Assembly (NCBI RefSeq): GCF_918698085.1 | Contig: NZ_CAKKLP010000010.1 | Coordinates: forward strand, 1-64,000 | Source: Chryseobacterium sp. Bi04 | Lineage (GTDB): Bacteria > Bacteroidota > Bacteroidia > Flavobacteriales > Weeksellaceae | Direction: 5' to 3' | DNA length: 64,000 nt | Shown here: positions 1 to 8,928 of the stretch, one piece after another | Position numbering within the stretch: position 1 is the stretch's first letter | How the letters are laid out: each line of letters starts with the position of its first letter | Program-made: the position numbers and the translations under genes | Notes under the pieces: model-generated | The model's input: only the letters and a program-made list of their open reading frames with translations | What the model was told of the DNA's origin: nothing | Database searches by the model: none

Positions 1-346
1 ATATATAGCAGTTTTAATATATTATTATCAAATCAGTATATTTATTTTTTTGATTTTATTTGGCATGATTTTATATTCAACAGTGATTTGAGCATTGATT
101 TTGGTTAAAGCTATCTTCATATTCCTTTAAATAATTTCATCTTTTATACATTATTTTAAAAAATATTTGTCTGTAAATCAGTTGTTTATTAATTTAAATT
201 AATTTTTTGTTAACTAATTAAAGAATAATTATATATTTAACGACAAGTATTTCTACAAATTTTAGTGTAATTTTATGCAATCGATTACGCAATGTTTAAC
301 AGGTTTTGATAAAACCGCAAAAGAAAAAGTATAAAAATCAAGCAGT
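1..346. other. AT-rich upstream region of the hexuronate operon
   Basis: No open reading frame of substance is seen. The stretch is very AT-rich. Its only recognisable elements are a TAATTTTA box at 268-275, which resembles the Bacteroidota -7 consensus TAnnTTTG, and the LacI-type operator directly after it. It is read here as the promoter region of kduI; the function of bases 1-240 is unknown. Confidence 0.6.
276..291. promoter_or_regulatory. LacI-type operator upstream of kduI
   Basis: TGCAATCGATTACGCA is a near-palindrome that shares the core GCAATCGATT with five other sites in the window. It sits directly downstream of the putative -7 box TAATTTTA (268-275), where a bound repressor would block initiation of the hexuronate operon. 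The assignment to the LacI protein encoded at 10864-11892 is inferred from site type and proximity. Confidence 0.8.
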
Positions 347-1183
347 ATGACACAGTCAGAATTTCGTTACGCCCATCATCCTGAAGATGCAAAAAAGTAT
401 ACCACTGAAGATCTTAGGAGGGAGTTTCTAATCAATGATTTATTTAATGAAGATAAGATAAAACTAGTCTATTCTATGTATGACAGGCTTATTGTAGGAG
501 GTATTATGCCTTCAGCAAGAGCTTTAAAACTGGAGCCTACAGACGATTTGAAAGCCGAGAATTTCCTTGACAGGAGAGAATTGGGGATCATCAACGTTGG
601 CGGTGCCGGAAAAGTAACGGTAGACGGCGAAGTATATGAGCTTGCCAATAAAGAAGCTTTATATATCGGTAAAGGGGCAAAAGAAGTAATTTTTGAAAAA
701 TCGGGTGATGCACAACCTTATTTTTACATCAATTCAGCTCCGGCACATCATACGTATCCGACAAAAAAGATTACAAAAAATGAAGCCGAAATCGTAGAAT
801 TAGGAGAAGAAAAATATGCCAACAAGCGTACGATCAACAAACTGATTGTCAATTCTGTGCTTGAAACGTGTCAGCTTCAAATGGGAATGACGGAACTTCA
901 TCCCGGAAGTGTTTGGAATACCATGCCTTCGCATACCCACACCAGAAGAATGGAAGCGTATTTCTATTTTGATCTGGAAGAAGGGCAGACCATCAGTCAT
1001 TTCTTGGGACAGCCTCAGGAAACGCGTCATATTTTTATGCAAAACCGTGAAGCTGTGCTGTCTCCGGAATGGTCAATCCACTCAGGAGTAGGGACTTCTA
1101 ATTATACTTTTATCTGGGGTATGGCCGGAGAAAATATGGATTACGGAGATATGGACGGAATCAAAACTAACGAACTAAAGTAA
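347..1183 (+). CDS. kduI: 5-dehydro-4-deoxy-D-glucuronate isomerase (KduI)
   Basis: Interconverts 4-deoxy-L-threo-5-hexosulose uronate, the open form of unsaturated uronates released from pectin, and 3-deoxy-D-glycero-2,5-hexodiulosonate in the cytoplasm. The protein is 278 aa, the same length as the E. coli enzyme. It is a double cupin. The zinc ligands are all present: H196 and H198 (SHTHT), E203 (RRMEAYF) and H245 (EWSIHSG). It is the first gene of an eight-gene hexuronate set and is followed 8 nt later by kduD, which takes its product. The LacI-type operator about 55 nt upstream suggests repression in the absence of a uronate signal. Identification is firm. Confidence 0.97.
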   Translation: MTQSEFRYAHHPEDAKKYTTEDLRREFLINDLFNEDKIKLVYSMYDRLIVGGIMPSARALKLEPTDDLKAENFLDRRELGIINVGGAGKVTVDGEVYELANKEALYIGKGAKEVIFEKSGDAQPYFYINSAPAHHTYPTKKITKNEAEIVELGEEKYANKRTINKLIVNSVLETCQLQMGMTELHPGSVWNTMPSHTHTRRMEAYFYFDLEEGQTISHFLGQPQETRHIFMQNREAVLSPEWSIHSGVGTSNYTFIWGMAGENMDYGDMDGIKTNELK

Positions 1184-1191
1184 TTTTTCTA

Positions 1192-1974
1192 ATGAATTTA
1201 TTTGATTTATCCGGTAAAGTAGCCGTTGTTACAGGCGGTACTCACGGATTAGGAATGGCAATGGCAGAAGGTCTTGCCGCTGCAGGTGCTGAACTGGCTA
1301 TCACAAGCACGACACCGTCAAAATTAGAAGAGGCTTTAAACTATTATCACGGAAAAGGATACAAAGCAACCGGTTATCTTTTTGACGTGACGGACGAACT
1401 GGAAGCCGCTCAGAAAGTAGCTTTAATGGAAGCCACTCATGGAAAAATAGACATCCTTGTCAACAACGCAGGAATCATCAAACGTGTTCCGGCGATTGAA
1501 ATGGAAGTTGAAGACTTTAGAAAAGTAATCGATGTAGATCTTACAGGACCTTTTATCATGTCAAAATTAATCGGCAAACATATGATCAAAAGAAGATCTG
1601 GAAAGATCATCAATATCTGCTCAATGATGAGTGAGCTGGGGCGTGACAATGTAGTAGCGTATGCTTCTGCAAAAGGCGGTCTGAAAATGCTTACCAAAAA
1701 TCTGGCAACAGAATGGGCAAAACATAATATTCAGGTGAACGGAATCGGTCCAGGATATTTTGCAACTTCTCAAACAGAACCGATTCGAGTGGATGGACAT
1801 CCTTTCAACGATTTTATCATCAGCAGAACTCCGGAAGGAAGATGGGGAAATCCCGAAGATCTTGCCGGAACAGCTATTTTCCTGGCTTCGGATGCAAGCA
1901 GATTTATCAACGGACAGATTATTTACGTTGACGGGGGAATTTTAGCGACTATCGGAAAACCTGCTAATGAATAA
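1192..1974 (+). CDS. kduD: 2-dehydro-3-deoxy-D-gluconate 5-dehydrogenase (KduD)
   Basis: NAD(P)-dependent reduction of 3-deoxy-D-glycero-2,5-hexodiulosonate to 2-keto-3-deoxygluconate (KDG). The protein is a 260-aa classical short-chain dehydrogenase. The cofactor loop TGGTHGLG is at 14-21, NNAG at 91-94, and the catalytic set is S144, Y157 and K161 (YASAK). It starts 8 nt after the kduI stop, so the two are very probably cotranscribed. SDR sequences alone do not fix the substrate; the call rests on kduI next door and kdgK/eda downstream. Confidence 0.94.
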   Translation: MNLFDLSGKVAVVTGGTHGLGMAMAEGLAAAGAELAITSTTPSKLEEALNYYHGKGYKATGYLFDVTDELEAAQKVALMEATHGKIDILVNNAGIIKRVPAIEMEVEDFRKVIDVDLTGPFIMSKLIGKHMIKRRSGKIINICSMMSELGRDNVVAYASAKGGLKMLTKNLATEWAKHNIQVNGIGPGYFATSQTEPIRVDGHPFNDFIISRTPEGRWGNPEDLAGTAIFLASDASRFINGQIIYVDGGILATIGKPANE

Positions 1975-1992
1975 CAACAGAATTAGATTAGA

Positions 1993-3390
1993 ATGAAACC
2001 TTTTATTACAGATAATTTTTTACTACAAAATAAATACGCTGAAGAATTATACTTCAGATACGCGGAAAAACAACCCATCATTGATTATCATAATCATTTG
2101 ATTCCCAAAGATATTGCAGAAGACACCGTTTTCGAAAATATCTCAAAGGTTTGGATTGCAGGCGATCATTATAAATGGAGAGCCATGCGTACAATGGGGG
2201 TGAACGAAAAATTCATCACCGGAGATTCTTCAGACAAAGAAAAATTTGAAGCTTGGGCAAAAACCGTCCCTTATACATTGAGAAATCCTTTGTATCACTG
2301 GACGCATTTAGAATTAAAAAGATATTTCGGGATCGATGAATTGTTAAACGAAAACAATGCATCAGAAATTTACGAAAACATCACCGCTCAGCTTCAGACG
2401 CCTGAAAAATCGGCAAGAGGTTTATTAAAAATGATGAATGTAGAATCTCTGTGCACAACAGAAGATCCTACAGATCTTTTAAATTATCACCAGGATTTGG
2501 CGAAAAGCGATTTCAGCATTAAAGTAAGCACCGCTTTCCGTCCTGATAAAGCAATTTTAATTGAAAATCACAACTTTGCAGATTATATTTCAAAATTAGG
2601 CGAATCGGCCGGAATTGAAATTAATTCTTACCAGACTTTGTGTGATGCTTTATTGAAAAGAATTGAATATTTCCACGAAAACGGATGCAGATTGTGCGAC
2701 CACGGATTGAACAATATTTCTTTCGAAGAAGCTACAGAAGCGGAAGTAAGTACGATTTTCAATGATAAAATTTCAGGAAAAGTGATCGCTGAAAAGCAGG
2801 TAAATCAATTCAAAACAGCCGTTTTATTATTCTTAGGCGAGGCTTATCACAAGTTCGGATGGGTTCAGCAGTTCCATTTGGGAGCGTTGAGAAATAATAA
2901 CGAAAGAATGCACAGAATTCTTGGTCCGGACACGGGTTGGGATTCTATCGGTGACTTCGTTCAGGCTGAAACGTTGTCTAAATTCTTAAATACACTGGAC
3001 GGAAAAGATAAGTTAACGAAAACCATTTTATATAACTTAAATCCTGCTGACAACGAAATTTTCGCGACAATGATAGGGAATTTCAATGATGGCAGCATCA
3101 AAGGAAAAGTGCAGTTCGGTTCAGGATGGTGGTTCCTTGATCAAAAAGACGGAATGATCAAGCAGATGAATGCTCTTTCAAACATGGGATTAATCAGCTG
3201 TTTCGTTGGAATGTTAACGGATTCCAGAAGTTTTCTTTCTTACCCGAGACATGAATATTTCAGAAGAGTATTGTGTAATCTTTTCGGTGAAGAGATGAAA
3301 AACGGTGAATTACCAGATGATATTGAGCTGATTGGGGATACAATTTCAAATATTTGTTACCATAATGCTAAAAATTATTTTGATTTTTAA
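1993..3390 (+). CDS. uxaC: Glucuronate/galacturonate isomerase (UxaC)
   Basis: Isomerises D-galacturonate to tagaturonate (and glucuronate to fructuronate), the entry step of the isomerase pathway. It has 465 aa, typical for the family (about 470 aa). The N-terminal PIIDYHNHL segment carries the HxH metal motif of the amidohydrolase fold, and WRAMRTMGV and the C-terminal YPRHEYFRR segment are family hallmarks. It begins 18 nt after kduD. No uxuA/uxuB mannonate branch is visible, so in this locus the enzyme most likely serves galacturonate, with uxaB and uxaA downstream. Confidence 0.96.
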   Translation: MKPFITDNFLLQNKYAEELYFRYAEKQPIIDYHNHLIPKDIAEDTVFENISKVWIAGDHYKWRAMRTMGVNEKFITGDSSDKEKFEAWAKTVPYTLRNPLYHWTHLELKRYFGIDELLNENNASEIYENITAQLQTPEKSARGLLKMMNVESLCTTEDPTDLLNYHQDLAKSDFSIKVSTAFRPDKAILIENHNFADYISKLGESAGIEINSYQTLCDALLKRIEYFHENGCRLCDHGLNNISFEEATEAEVSTIFNDKISGKVIAEKQVNQFKTAVLLFLGEAYHKFGWVQQFHLGALRNNNERMHRILGPDTGWDSIGDFVQAETLSKFLNTLDGKDKLTKTILYNLNPADNEIFATMIGNFNDGSIKGKVQFGSGWWFLDQKDGMIKQMNALSNMGLISCFVGMLTDSRSFLSYPRHEYFRRVLCNLFGEEMKNGELPDDIELIGDTISNICYHNAKNYFDF

Positions 3391-3405
3391 ATAAAATTAA
3401 ATTTT

Positions 3406-3480
3406 TAAACCATTAAGATCAATTTAGAAGTTAAGAATTATTAAGAATAAAAATCGAAGATTTTTAACTTATGTGATCTT
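3406..3480. repeat. Intergenic palindromic repeat, family A (half copy)
   Basis: Begins with AACCATTAAG, the left end of a repeat seen in fuller form at 7240-7362 and 39446-39570. Here only the left arm is clear, followed by a shorter internal hairpin (AAATCGAAGATTTTT). Confidence 0.5.
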
Positions 3481-3508
3481 TTATTTTCAATGTATTAAAC
3501 TTCAAAAT

Positions 3509-3552
3509 AACTAAAGTGTCAAAAAACTTTTGTGTCTTTTGTGGTGAAAAAA
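3509..3552. repeat. Short intergenic repeat, family D
   Basis: The string ACTAAAGTGTCAAAAAACTT followed by TTGTG(T)CTTTTGTGGT recurs in variant form at 22832-22865. Both copies lie just before a start codon (kdgK here, the GH106-type gene there). It may be a leader or spacer element; no function is known to me. Confidence 0.5.
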
Positions 3553-3569
3553 AAGAGGGTTATTAAAAT

Positions 3570-4577
3570 ATGAGTAACAAAATAGTCACATTCGGAGAAG
3601 TCATCATGCGATTGTCGCCACCAGGAAACAGAACGATGAAGCAGAGCCACGAAATGGAATTCTTTTTCGGCGGAACAGAGCTTAATGTAGCATCTTCATT
3701 GGCAACAATGAATTGTGATGTAAGGCATATCAGCAGCGTTTCTGATGATTTTGTGGGTGAATCGGCGGTTTCTTTCATCAAAAGTTTCGGAATTGACACA
3801 ACTTTCATCAACAAAAATGAGCATCCTTTAGGTTTGTATTTTTTAGAAGTTGGTTCGTCCGTTCGCGCAAGCAGAATTGCTTACAACAGATTAAACGGTT
3901 CTTTTGCAAACATTAAACCTGAACAAATCGACTGGAAGAAAGCTCTTGAAGGCTGCAAATATTTCCACTGGACAGGAATCAGTCCGGGAATTTCAGAACT
4001 GGCTTATAAAAGTTTAAAAGAAGGATTACAAACAGCCCGTGAAATGGGAATCGAAATTACAACCGATCCTGCTTACCGCTCAAACCTCTGGAAATACGGT
4101 AAAAACGGGAACGAAGTTTTAAAGGAACTGGTTTCATATTCAACAATTTTCATCGGTGGCGTGAATGAGATTAATGAAATTCTCGGAACTCAGTTTTCAT
4201 CAGATAAAGAGGGTTTCATCGAAGCCTGTAATGAATTAAAAAAACAAATTCCTTCTATTCATAAGGTTTTCGACAAAATCAGAATCGGAGTTACCGCAAG
4301 TTCCCAGCAAACGCAGGGAAGAGCTTTGATTAACGAAAATTATTTTGAAACAGAACTTTTGGAAGTGAATCCTGTGGTCGATAGAATAGGAACAGGTGAT
4401 GCTTTTGCAGCAGGTCTGATTTACGGCTTAATTAATTTTGATGACGAAAAAGCACTGAAATTTGCCAACGCAGCTTGCGCCATAAAACATACCATTGTAG
4501 GTGACATCAATTACTGCAGTGCAGAAGATATTCTGGAAGTAATGAACGGAAATTCAGGAGGAAGAATAAAAAGGTAA
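3570..4577 (+). CDS. kdgK: 2-keto-3-deoxygluconate kinase (KdgK)
   Basis: Phosphorylates KDG to KDPG, where the KduI/D and UxaCBA branches meet. It is a 335-aa PfkB/ribokinase-family protein. The N-terminal VTFGEVIMRLSPPG and GGTELNVA segments are typical of KDG kinases. The PfkB signature DRIGTGDAFAAG starts at D271, with D277 as the expected catalytic base. KDPG aldolase follows, which supports the substrate assignment. Gaps to both neighbours are filled with repeats but show no clear terminator. Confidence 0.94.
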   Translation: MSNKIVTFGEVIMRLSPPGNRTMKQSHEMEFFFGGTELNVASSLATMNCDVRHISSVSDDFVGESAVSFIKSFGIDTTFINKNEHPLGLYFLEVGSSVRASRIAYNRLNGSFANIKPEQIDWKKALEGCKYFHWTGISPGISELAYKSLKEGLQTAREMGIEITTDPAYRSNLWKYGKNGNEVLKELVSYSTIFIGGVNEINEILGTQFSSDKEGFIEACNELKKQIPSIHKVFDKIRIGVTASSQQTQGRALINENYFETELLEVNPVVDRIGTGDAFAAGLIYGLINFDDEKALKFANAACAIKHTIVGDINYCSAEDILEVMNGNSGGRIKR

Positions 4578-4620
4578 ATGGCTTTTAGCAACTTGCTTAT
4601 AGCTAAACTAGAACATTGTG

Positions 4621-4767
4621 GACTTGGCTGAATGAAATCGAAGATTCGGCGTAGTCAAACGTCTTTGCCTCAATTTTATAATTGATTTATTGGAATCGGC
4701 GAAATTTCGTTTTGCGAACTTAAAATATGCAGTAAGCTTTAAAAAGAAAACCTTTGCGTTAAAAATG
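4621..4767. repeat. Intergenic repeat, family C
   Basis: Contains TTTTGCGAACTTAAAATATG and ends CCTTTGCGTTAAAAATGA. The same string pair recurs at 5546-5652, 7381-7442 (partial), 41122-41203 and 44031-44149, always between genes. It separates kdgK from eda. Confidence 0.65.
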
Positions 4768-4851
4768 AAGATAAAAGTCTTGAAGGTACAGCATACTAAA
4801 GGATGGATTTAATTCCATCAAAGGTTATTTTTAAACAAATAATTAACTAAA

Positions 4852-5544
4852 ATGACAAAAATTCAATTAGTTACAAATACCATCATCAATCAGGGAGTTT
4901 TACCTCTGTACTATAATGCTGATGAAACGGTAACTTTAGAAATACTGAGATCACTTTACAAAGCCGGAATCCGCGCTGTAGAATACACAAGCCGAGGCGA
5001 AGCAGCGTTGAGTAATTTCACAAAAATGGTAGAAATCCGTAACGCAGAAATGCCGGAAATGCTCTTGGGAATCGGAACAATAAAGAATGTACAGCAAGCT
5101 GAAGAATATAATAAAGCAGGTGCAGATTTCTTTATCAGTCCGGGTTTTGTGGCGGAAGTTGCAGAGTTTTTAATTCCAAAAGATTTGTTGTACAGTCCGG
5201 GTTGTATGACTCCGACAGAAATTATCGAAGCCGAAAGCGCAGGAGTAACTTTCATTAAATTATTTCCCGGGAACGTTTTAGGAACCGGATTTATGAGCGC
5301 GATCAAAGATGTTTTTCCGAACCTGAAATTTATGCCGACCGGCGGTGTTGATACGACCAAAGAAAGTATTGAAAGCTGGTTCAAAGCCGGTGTTTCAGCC
5401 GTAGGAATGGGAAGTAAATTGGTGAGTAAAGAATTAATGCTTGCTAAAGACTATACAACGATAGAAAATGAAACTAAAAAAGTGCTGGAAATTGTTCAGA
5501 CTTTAAATAATAATAATGATAAAAAAGCTGGAAACACTTTGTGA
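4852..5544 (+). CDS. eda: KDPG / 4-hydroxy-2-oxoglutarate aldolase (Eda)
   Basis: Cleaves KDPG to pyruvate and glyceraldehyde-3-phosphate, the final step of the hexuronate branch. It is a 230-aa class I aldolase of the KDPG/KHG family. The Schiff-base lysine is K136 in TFIKLFPGN, and the catalytic glutamate is E44 in RAVEYTSRG, matching E45/K133 of E. coli Eda. The C-terminus is slightly extended and Asn/Lys-rich (NNNNDKK). It sits between kdgK and the transporter gene in the hexuronate set. Confidence 0.96.
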   Translation: MTKIQLVTNTIINQGVLPLYYNADETVTLEILRSLYKAGIRAVEYTSRGEAALSNFTKMVEIRNAEMPEMLLGIGTIKNVQQAEEYNKAGADFFISPGFVAEVAEFLIPKDLLYSPGCMTPTEIIEAESAGVTFIKLFPGNVLGTGFMSAIKDVFPNLKFMPTGGVDTTKESIESWFKAGVSAVGMGSKLVSKELMLAKDYTTIENETKKVLEIVQTLNNNNDKKAGNTL

Positions 5545-5545
5545 T

Positions 5546-5652
5546 CTTAGCTGAGTATAAACTGAAGGTTTACGAACGTAGTTCAGCCTTTGCGAACTTA
5601 AAATCAACGGCATTATTTGCAAAAGATCTTTGCGGACTTTGCGTTAAAAACA
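5546..5652. repeat. Intergenic repeat, family C
   Basis: Carries TTTGCGAACTTAAAATCAAC and CTTTGCGGACTTTGCGTTAA. It also contains the imperfect hairpin CTGAAGGTTTACGAACGTAGTTCAG. It lies between eda and the transporter gene. Confidence 0.65.
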
Positions 5653-5705
5653 AGCATCATTATTTAAAATATTCAACAAAAAATAACTAATTCTAAAAAA
5701 TTAAT

Positions 5706-7235
5706 ATGAGCTCAGTTAAGCCTCTTAAACCGAGTACATTCAGATGGACGATATGCTTTTTGCTGTTCATTGCCACGACCATCAATTATATGGATCGTCA
5801 GGTGCTGTCATTGACGTGGAAAGATTTCATCGCACCCGAATTTCACTGGAACAATAACGATTACGGAAATATCACGGCATTATTTTCTATTTTCTATGCG
5901 GTAAGTATGCTTTTCGCAGGGAAATTTGTGGATTGGATGGATACTAAAAAAGGTTTTCTTTGGGCGATCGCCATTTGGTCTGTTGGTGCGGTATTACATG
6001 CTTTTTGCGGAATTGCAACTGCAGGTGTTTTAACGGGAAACTGGCTGATAGGTTTTGTAGAATCTAAAGAAATCATCAGTCGGGTTGATAATGTTGGCGC
6101 AATTATCAGTACAAGTGTCACATTATTTATTTTCGCCCGTTTTGTATTGGCGGTTGGTGAAGCAGGAAATTTCCCCGCAGCGATTAAAACGACGGCAGAA
6201 TATTTCCCCAAAAAAGACCGGGCTTTAGCAACAAGTATTTTTAATGCAGGAGCCACGGTTGGAGCTTTGGCAGCACCGATTACCATTCCTTTTATTGCAA
6301 AATCAATGGGCTGGGAATGGGCATTTATTATCATCGGAGCATTGGGATTTGTATGGATGGGACTTTGGGTTTTCTACTATAAAAAACCTCATGAGCATCA
6401 TAAAGTTAACGAACATGAATTAACGTATATTCAACAGGATCAGGATGATCTGCCCAATGAAGATGCAAGTATTCCGGAGAAGAAATTTACTTTCAGAGAA
6501 TGTTTCAGCTACAGACAAACCTGGGCTTTTGCGTTCGGAAAATTTATGACAGACGGGATTTGGTGGTTCTTTTTATTCTGGACACCGGCTTATTTAAGCT
6601 CAGTTTACAAAATGGATTCCACGCAAAGTGCATTACCATTATTCGTCCTTTATATGATTACTTTATTGTCGATTATCGGAGGCTGGCTTCCAAAATATTT
6701 CGTTGAAAAAAGAGGAATGAACGCCTATACAGGAAGAATGAAAGCCATGTTGATTTTTGCATTTTTCCCTTTACTGGCACTTTTAGCCCAGCCTTTAGGA
6801 TCGGTTACCTATTGGATTCCGGTATTGATCATCGGAATTGCAGGAGCAGCGCACCAGGCCTGGTCGGCAAATATTTTCTCGACGGTTGGCGATATGTTTC
6901 CTAAAAAAGCGATTGCAACCATCACAGGAATTGGCGGAATGGCAGGTGGAATCGGATCATTTTTAATCAATAAATCTTCTGGTGTATTGTTTGATCATGC
7001 TCATAAAGCATGGACGACCGTTGACGGAATTCCTTTATTGGAAAAATATCCGCAATATATCAACGAACGTTTGCCGGAAGGCTTTTTTGAACAATTAGAA
7101 AAATCAGGAGCCGTAATTTCAGACGGAATTGATAAAGGTTATATGATCATTTTTTCAATCTGTGCAGTGGCCTATTTAATTGCATGGACCGTAATGAAAG
7201 CATTGGTTCCAAAATATAAAGTGATCAGTAAATAA
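5706..7235 (+). CDS. exuT: ExuT-like hexuronate transporter (MFS, ACS family)
   Basis: Predicted proton-coupled uptake of galacturonate/glucuronate across the inner membrane. It has 509 aa and about 12 hydrophobic segments. The first is followed by NYMDRQVLSLTW, a hallmark of the anion:cation symporter group. It is longer than E. coli ExuT (about 430 aa): an insert at about 100-135 between early helices and a C-terminal loop (about 440-475) account for the difference. The position among the uronate genes supports the substrate, but a related aldonate or oligouronide substrate cannot be excluded. Confidence 0.85.
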   Translation: MSSVKPLKPSTFRWTICFLLFIATTINYMDRQVLSLTWKDFIAPEFHWNNNDYGNITALFSIFYAVSMLFAGKFVDWMDTKKGFLWAIAIWSVGAVLHAFCGIATAGVLTGNWLIGFVESKEIISRVDNVGAIISTSVTLFIFARFVLAVGEAGNFPAAIKTTAEYFPKKDRALATSIFNAGATVGALAAPITIPFIAKSMGWEWAFIIIGALGFVWMGLWVFYYKKPHEHHKVNEHELTYIQQDQDDLPNEDASIPEKKFTFRECFSYRQTWAFAFGKFMTDGIWWFFLFWTPAYLSSVYKMDSTQSALPLFVLYMITLLSIIGGWLPKYFVEKRGMNAYTGRMKAMLIFAFFPLLALLAQPLGSVTYWIPVLIIGIAGAAHQAWSANIFSTVGDMFPKKAIATITGIGGMAGGIGSFLINKSSGVLFDHAHKAWTTVDGIPLLEKYPQYINERLPEGFFEQLEKSGAVISDGIDKGYMIIFSICAVAYLIAWTVMKALVPKYKVISK

Positions 7236-7239
7236 TTTG

Positions 7240-7362
7240 AACCATTAAGGAAGGTTAAGTGATTAAGAATGCTTAAGATTTACAAGCAAATTAACAAGAC
7301 AGCTCAAGAAATTTATTTCTCTTAACCAATCTTAATCACTTAATAAATCTTAATGGTTTAAA
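7240..7362. repeat. Intergenic long inverted repeat, family A
   Basis: The two ends are imperfect reverse complements over about 39 bp: GAACCATTAAGG at the left and CTTAATGGTTT at the right, with TTAAGTGATTAAG / CTTAATCACTTAA inside. The transcript would fold into one long hairpin. Related copies are at 28633-28795, 36995-37110, 39446-39570 and 40963-41078. It lies between the transporter gene and uxaB. Confidence 0.8.
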
Positions 7363-7380
7363 AATAGGAAAAATTAAAAC

Positions 7381-7442
7381 TGAACTTAAAAATCAACAGC
7401 AATAATTGCAAAAAATCTTTGCACCCTTTGCGCTATAAAAAT
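7381..7442. repeat. Intergenic repeat, family C (partial)
   Basis: Contains AATCTTTGCACCCTTTGCGC, a variant of the family C right end, just before uxaB. Confidence 0.55.
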
Positions 7443-7462
7443 AAAATCATCGAGTTAAAAAG

Positions 7463-8926
7463 ATGGAAAATCGGACAAAACAGAAATTAAATCGTGAATT
7501 AATTGATTCTCAGGAAAAACTTCCCATTAAAATTGTACAGTTTGGAGGCGGAAATTTCATGAGAGGATTCACAGATTATGTGATTGATAAATTAAATAAA
7601 GAAGCAGGATTTAATGCAGGAATCGTAAACGTACAGCCGACTCCGGGCGGTTCGGTTCACAAATTGGAAGAGCAGGATAATGTATACACGCTTTTCTCAA
7701 GAGGAATTAAAAAAGGAGAGATCATTGACACAAAACAGGTGATTTCGGCGATTCAAAAATCAATTAATCCTTATACACATTACGATGAATTCCTGGCGTT
7801 GGCAAAAGAAGAAGAATTGGAATTTATCTTTTCCAATACAACAGAAACAGGAATTGCTTACGACGAGTCTGAGAATAATTACGCTGGTCCGCATAAGAAC
7901 TTTCCTGCAAAAGTAGCGGTCTTATTACACGAACGATTCAAACATTTCAATGGAGCAGAAGATAAAGGATTGAGAATTATTCCTTGTGAATTAATTGAAG
8001 ATAATGCATTTGCTTTAAAAGAAATAATCTTAAAATATGTCCAACTTTGGCATTTAGATTCTAACTTTGTGCAATGGATTGAACATAGCAATTACTTTCA
8101 CAATACATTGGTAGACAGAATTGTTCCGGGTTATCCGAAAGATGATGCAGAAACCTATGAAGATCAGTTAGATTATGAAGATCAAATGATGGTGGTTTCG
8201 GAAGTCTTTTTGCTTTTTGTGATTGAGGATCTGGCAAATCTAAAAGAAAGAATTCCTTTCGATAAAATTGACGAGCAGATTTTGGTTGTTGATGATATTC
8301 AGCCGTATCGTTTGAGAAAAGTGAGAATTTTGAATGGCGGTCATACATTGATGTTGGCTCCGGCTATTTTATCAGGAAAAGAAACGGTAAAAGAATCTAT
8401 TGACGATCCGTTTTTAGGTAAATTTTTAAGTGAAACGATATTCAATGAAGTGAACCCGACTTTAGGTTTAGATGAAAATGAATTAAAAGATTTTGCCGAA
8501 GAGATTTTCGACCGATTCAGGAATCCTTTTATTAAGCATTATCAGGCAAGTATCGCGTTATATTTTGTCTCTAAATTTAAGGTCAGAATTCTTCCGAGCC
8601 TGTTAAAATATGTTGAAATTAATCAAAAATTACCGCTTAACTTAACCTTTTCACTGGCAAGTTTAATCAGATTTTATCAGGGAAACTTTGGTGGAAAAGC
8701 TTTGCCTTTAAATGACGAAGAAGCAATAGTAAACAGATTCAAAGAAATCTGGACAAATAATGATTATGAAAAAGTTGCAGAATTGGCTTTAAGCGAAACG
8801 ACTTTCTGGGACACAGACCTTACCATGGTTAACGGCTTGAAATCCGCGGTAGCAAAAGCATTGTGGGAAATTGACCATAATGATATCGCAACTGCATATC
8901 ACAACTTTATACAATTTTATTCTTAA
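7463..8926 (+). CDS. uxaB: Tagaturonate reductase / altronate oxidoreductase (UxaB)
   Basis: NADH-dependent reduction of tagaturonate to altronate. It is a 487-aa polyol dehydrogenase of the mannitol-dehydrogenase family, close to E. coli UxaB (483 aa). The nucleotide-binding segment is VQFGGGNFMRGF at 25-36, and the catalytic K286, N291 and H294 lie in RKVRILNGGHTL. It starts after a repeat spacer and ends 2 nt before uxaA, with which it is surely cotranscribed. A fructuronate reductase (UxuB) role is possible on family grounds, but the altronate dehydratase next to it decides for UxaB. Confidence 0.95.
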   Translation: MENRTKQKLNRELIDSQEKLPIKIVQFGGGNFMRGFTDYVIDKLNKEAGFNAGIVNVQPTPGGSVHKLEEQDNVYTLFSRGIKKGEIIDTKQVISAIQKSINPYTHYDEFLALAKEEELEFIFSNTTETGIAYDESENNYAGPHKNFPAKVAVLLHERFKHFNGAEDKGLRIIPCELIEDNAFALKEIILKYVQLWHLDSNFVQWIEHSNYFHNTLVDRIVPGYPKDDAETYEDQLDYEDQMMVVSEVFLLFVIEDLANLKERIPFDKIDEQILVVDDIQPYRLRKVRILNGGHTLMLAPAILSGKETVKESIDDPFLGKFLSETIFNEVNPTLGLDENELKDFAEEIFDRFRNPFIKHYQASIALYFVSKFKVRILPSLLKYVEINQKLPLNLTFSLASLIRFYQGNFGGKALPLNDEEAIVNRFKEIWTNNDYEKVAELALSETTFWDTDLTMVNGLKSAVAKALWEIDHNDIATAYHNFIQFYS

Positions 8927-8928
8927 AA

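Noticed and set aside
800..1042. Minus-strand 80-aa frame within kduI
   Set aside because: It lies wholly inside a certain gene, has no family resemblance, and reflects the codon pattern of kduI. The same holds for the other short frames inside strong genes.
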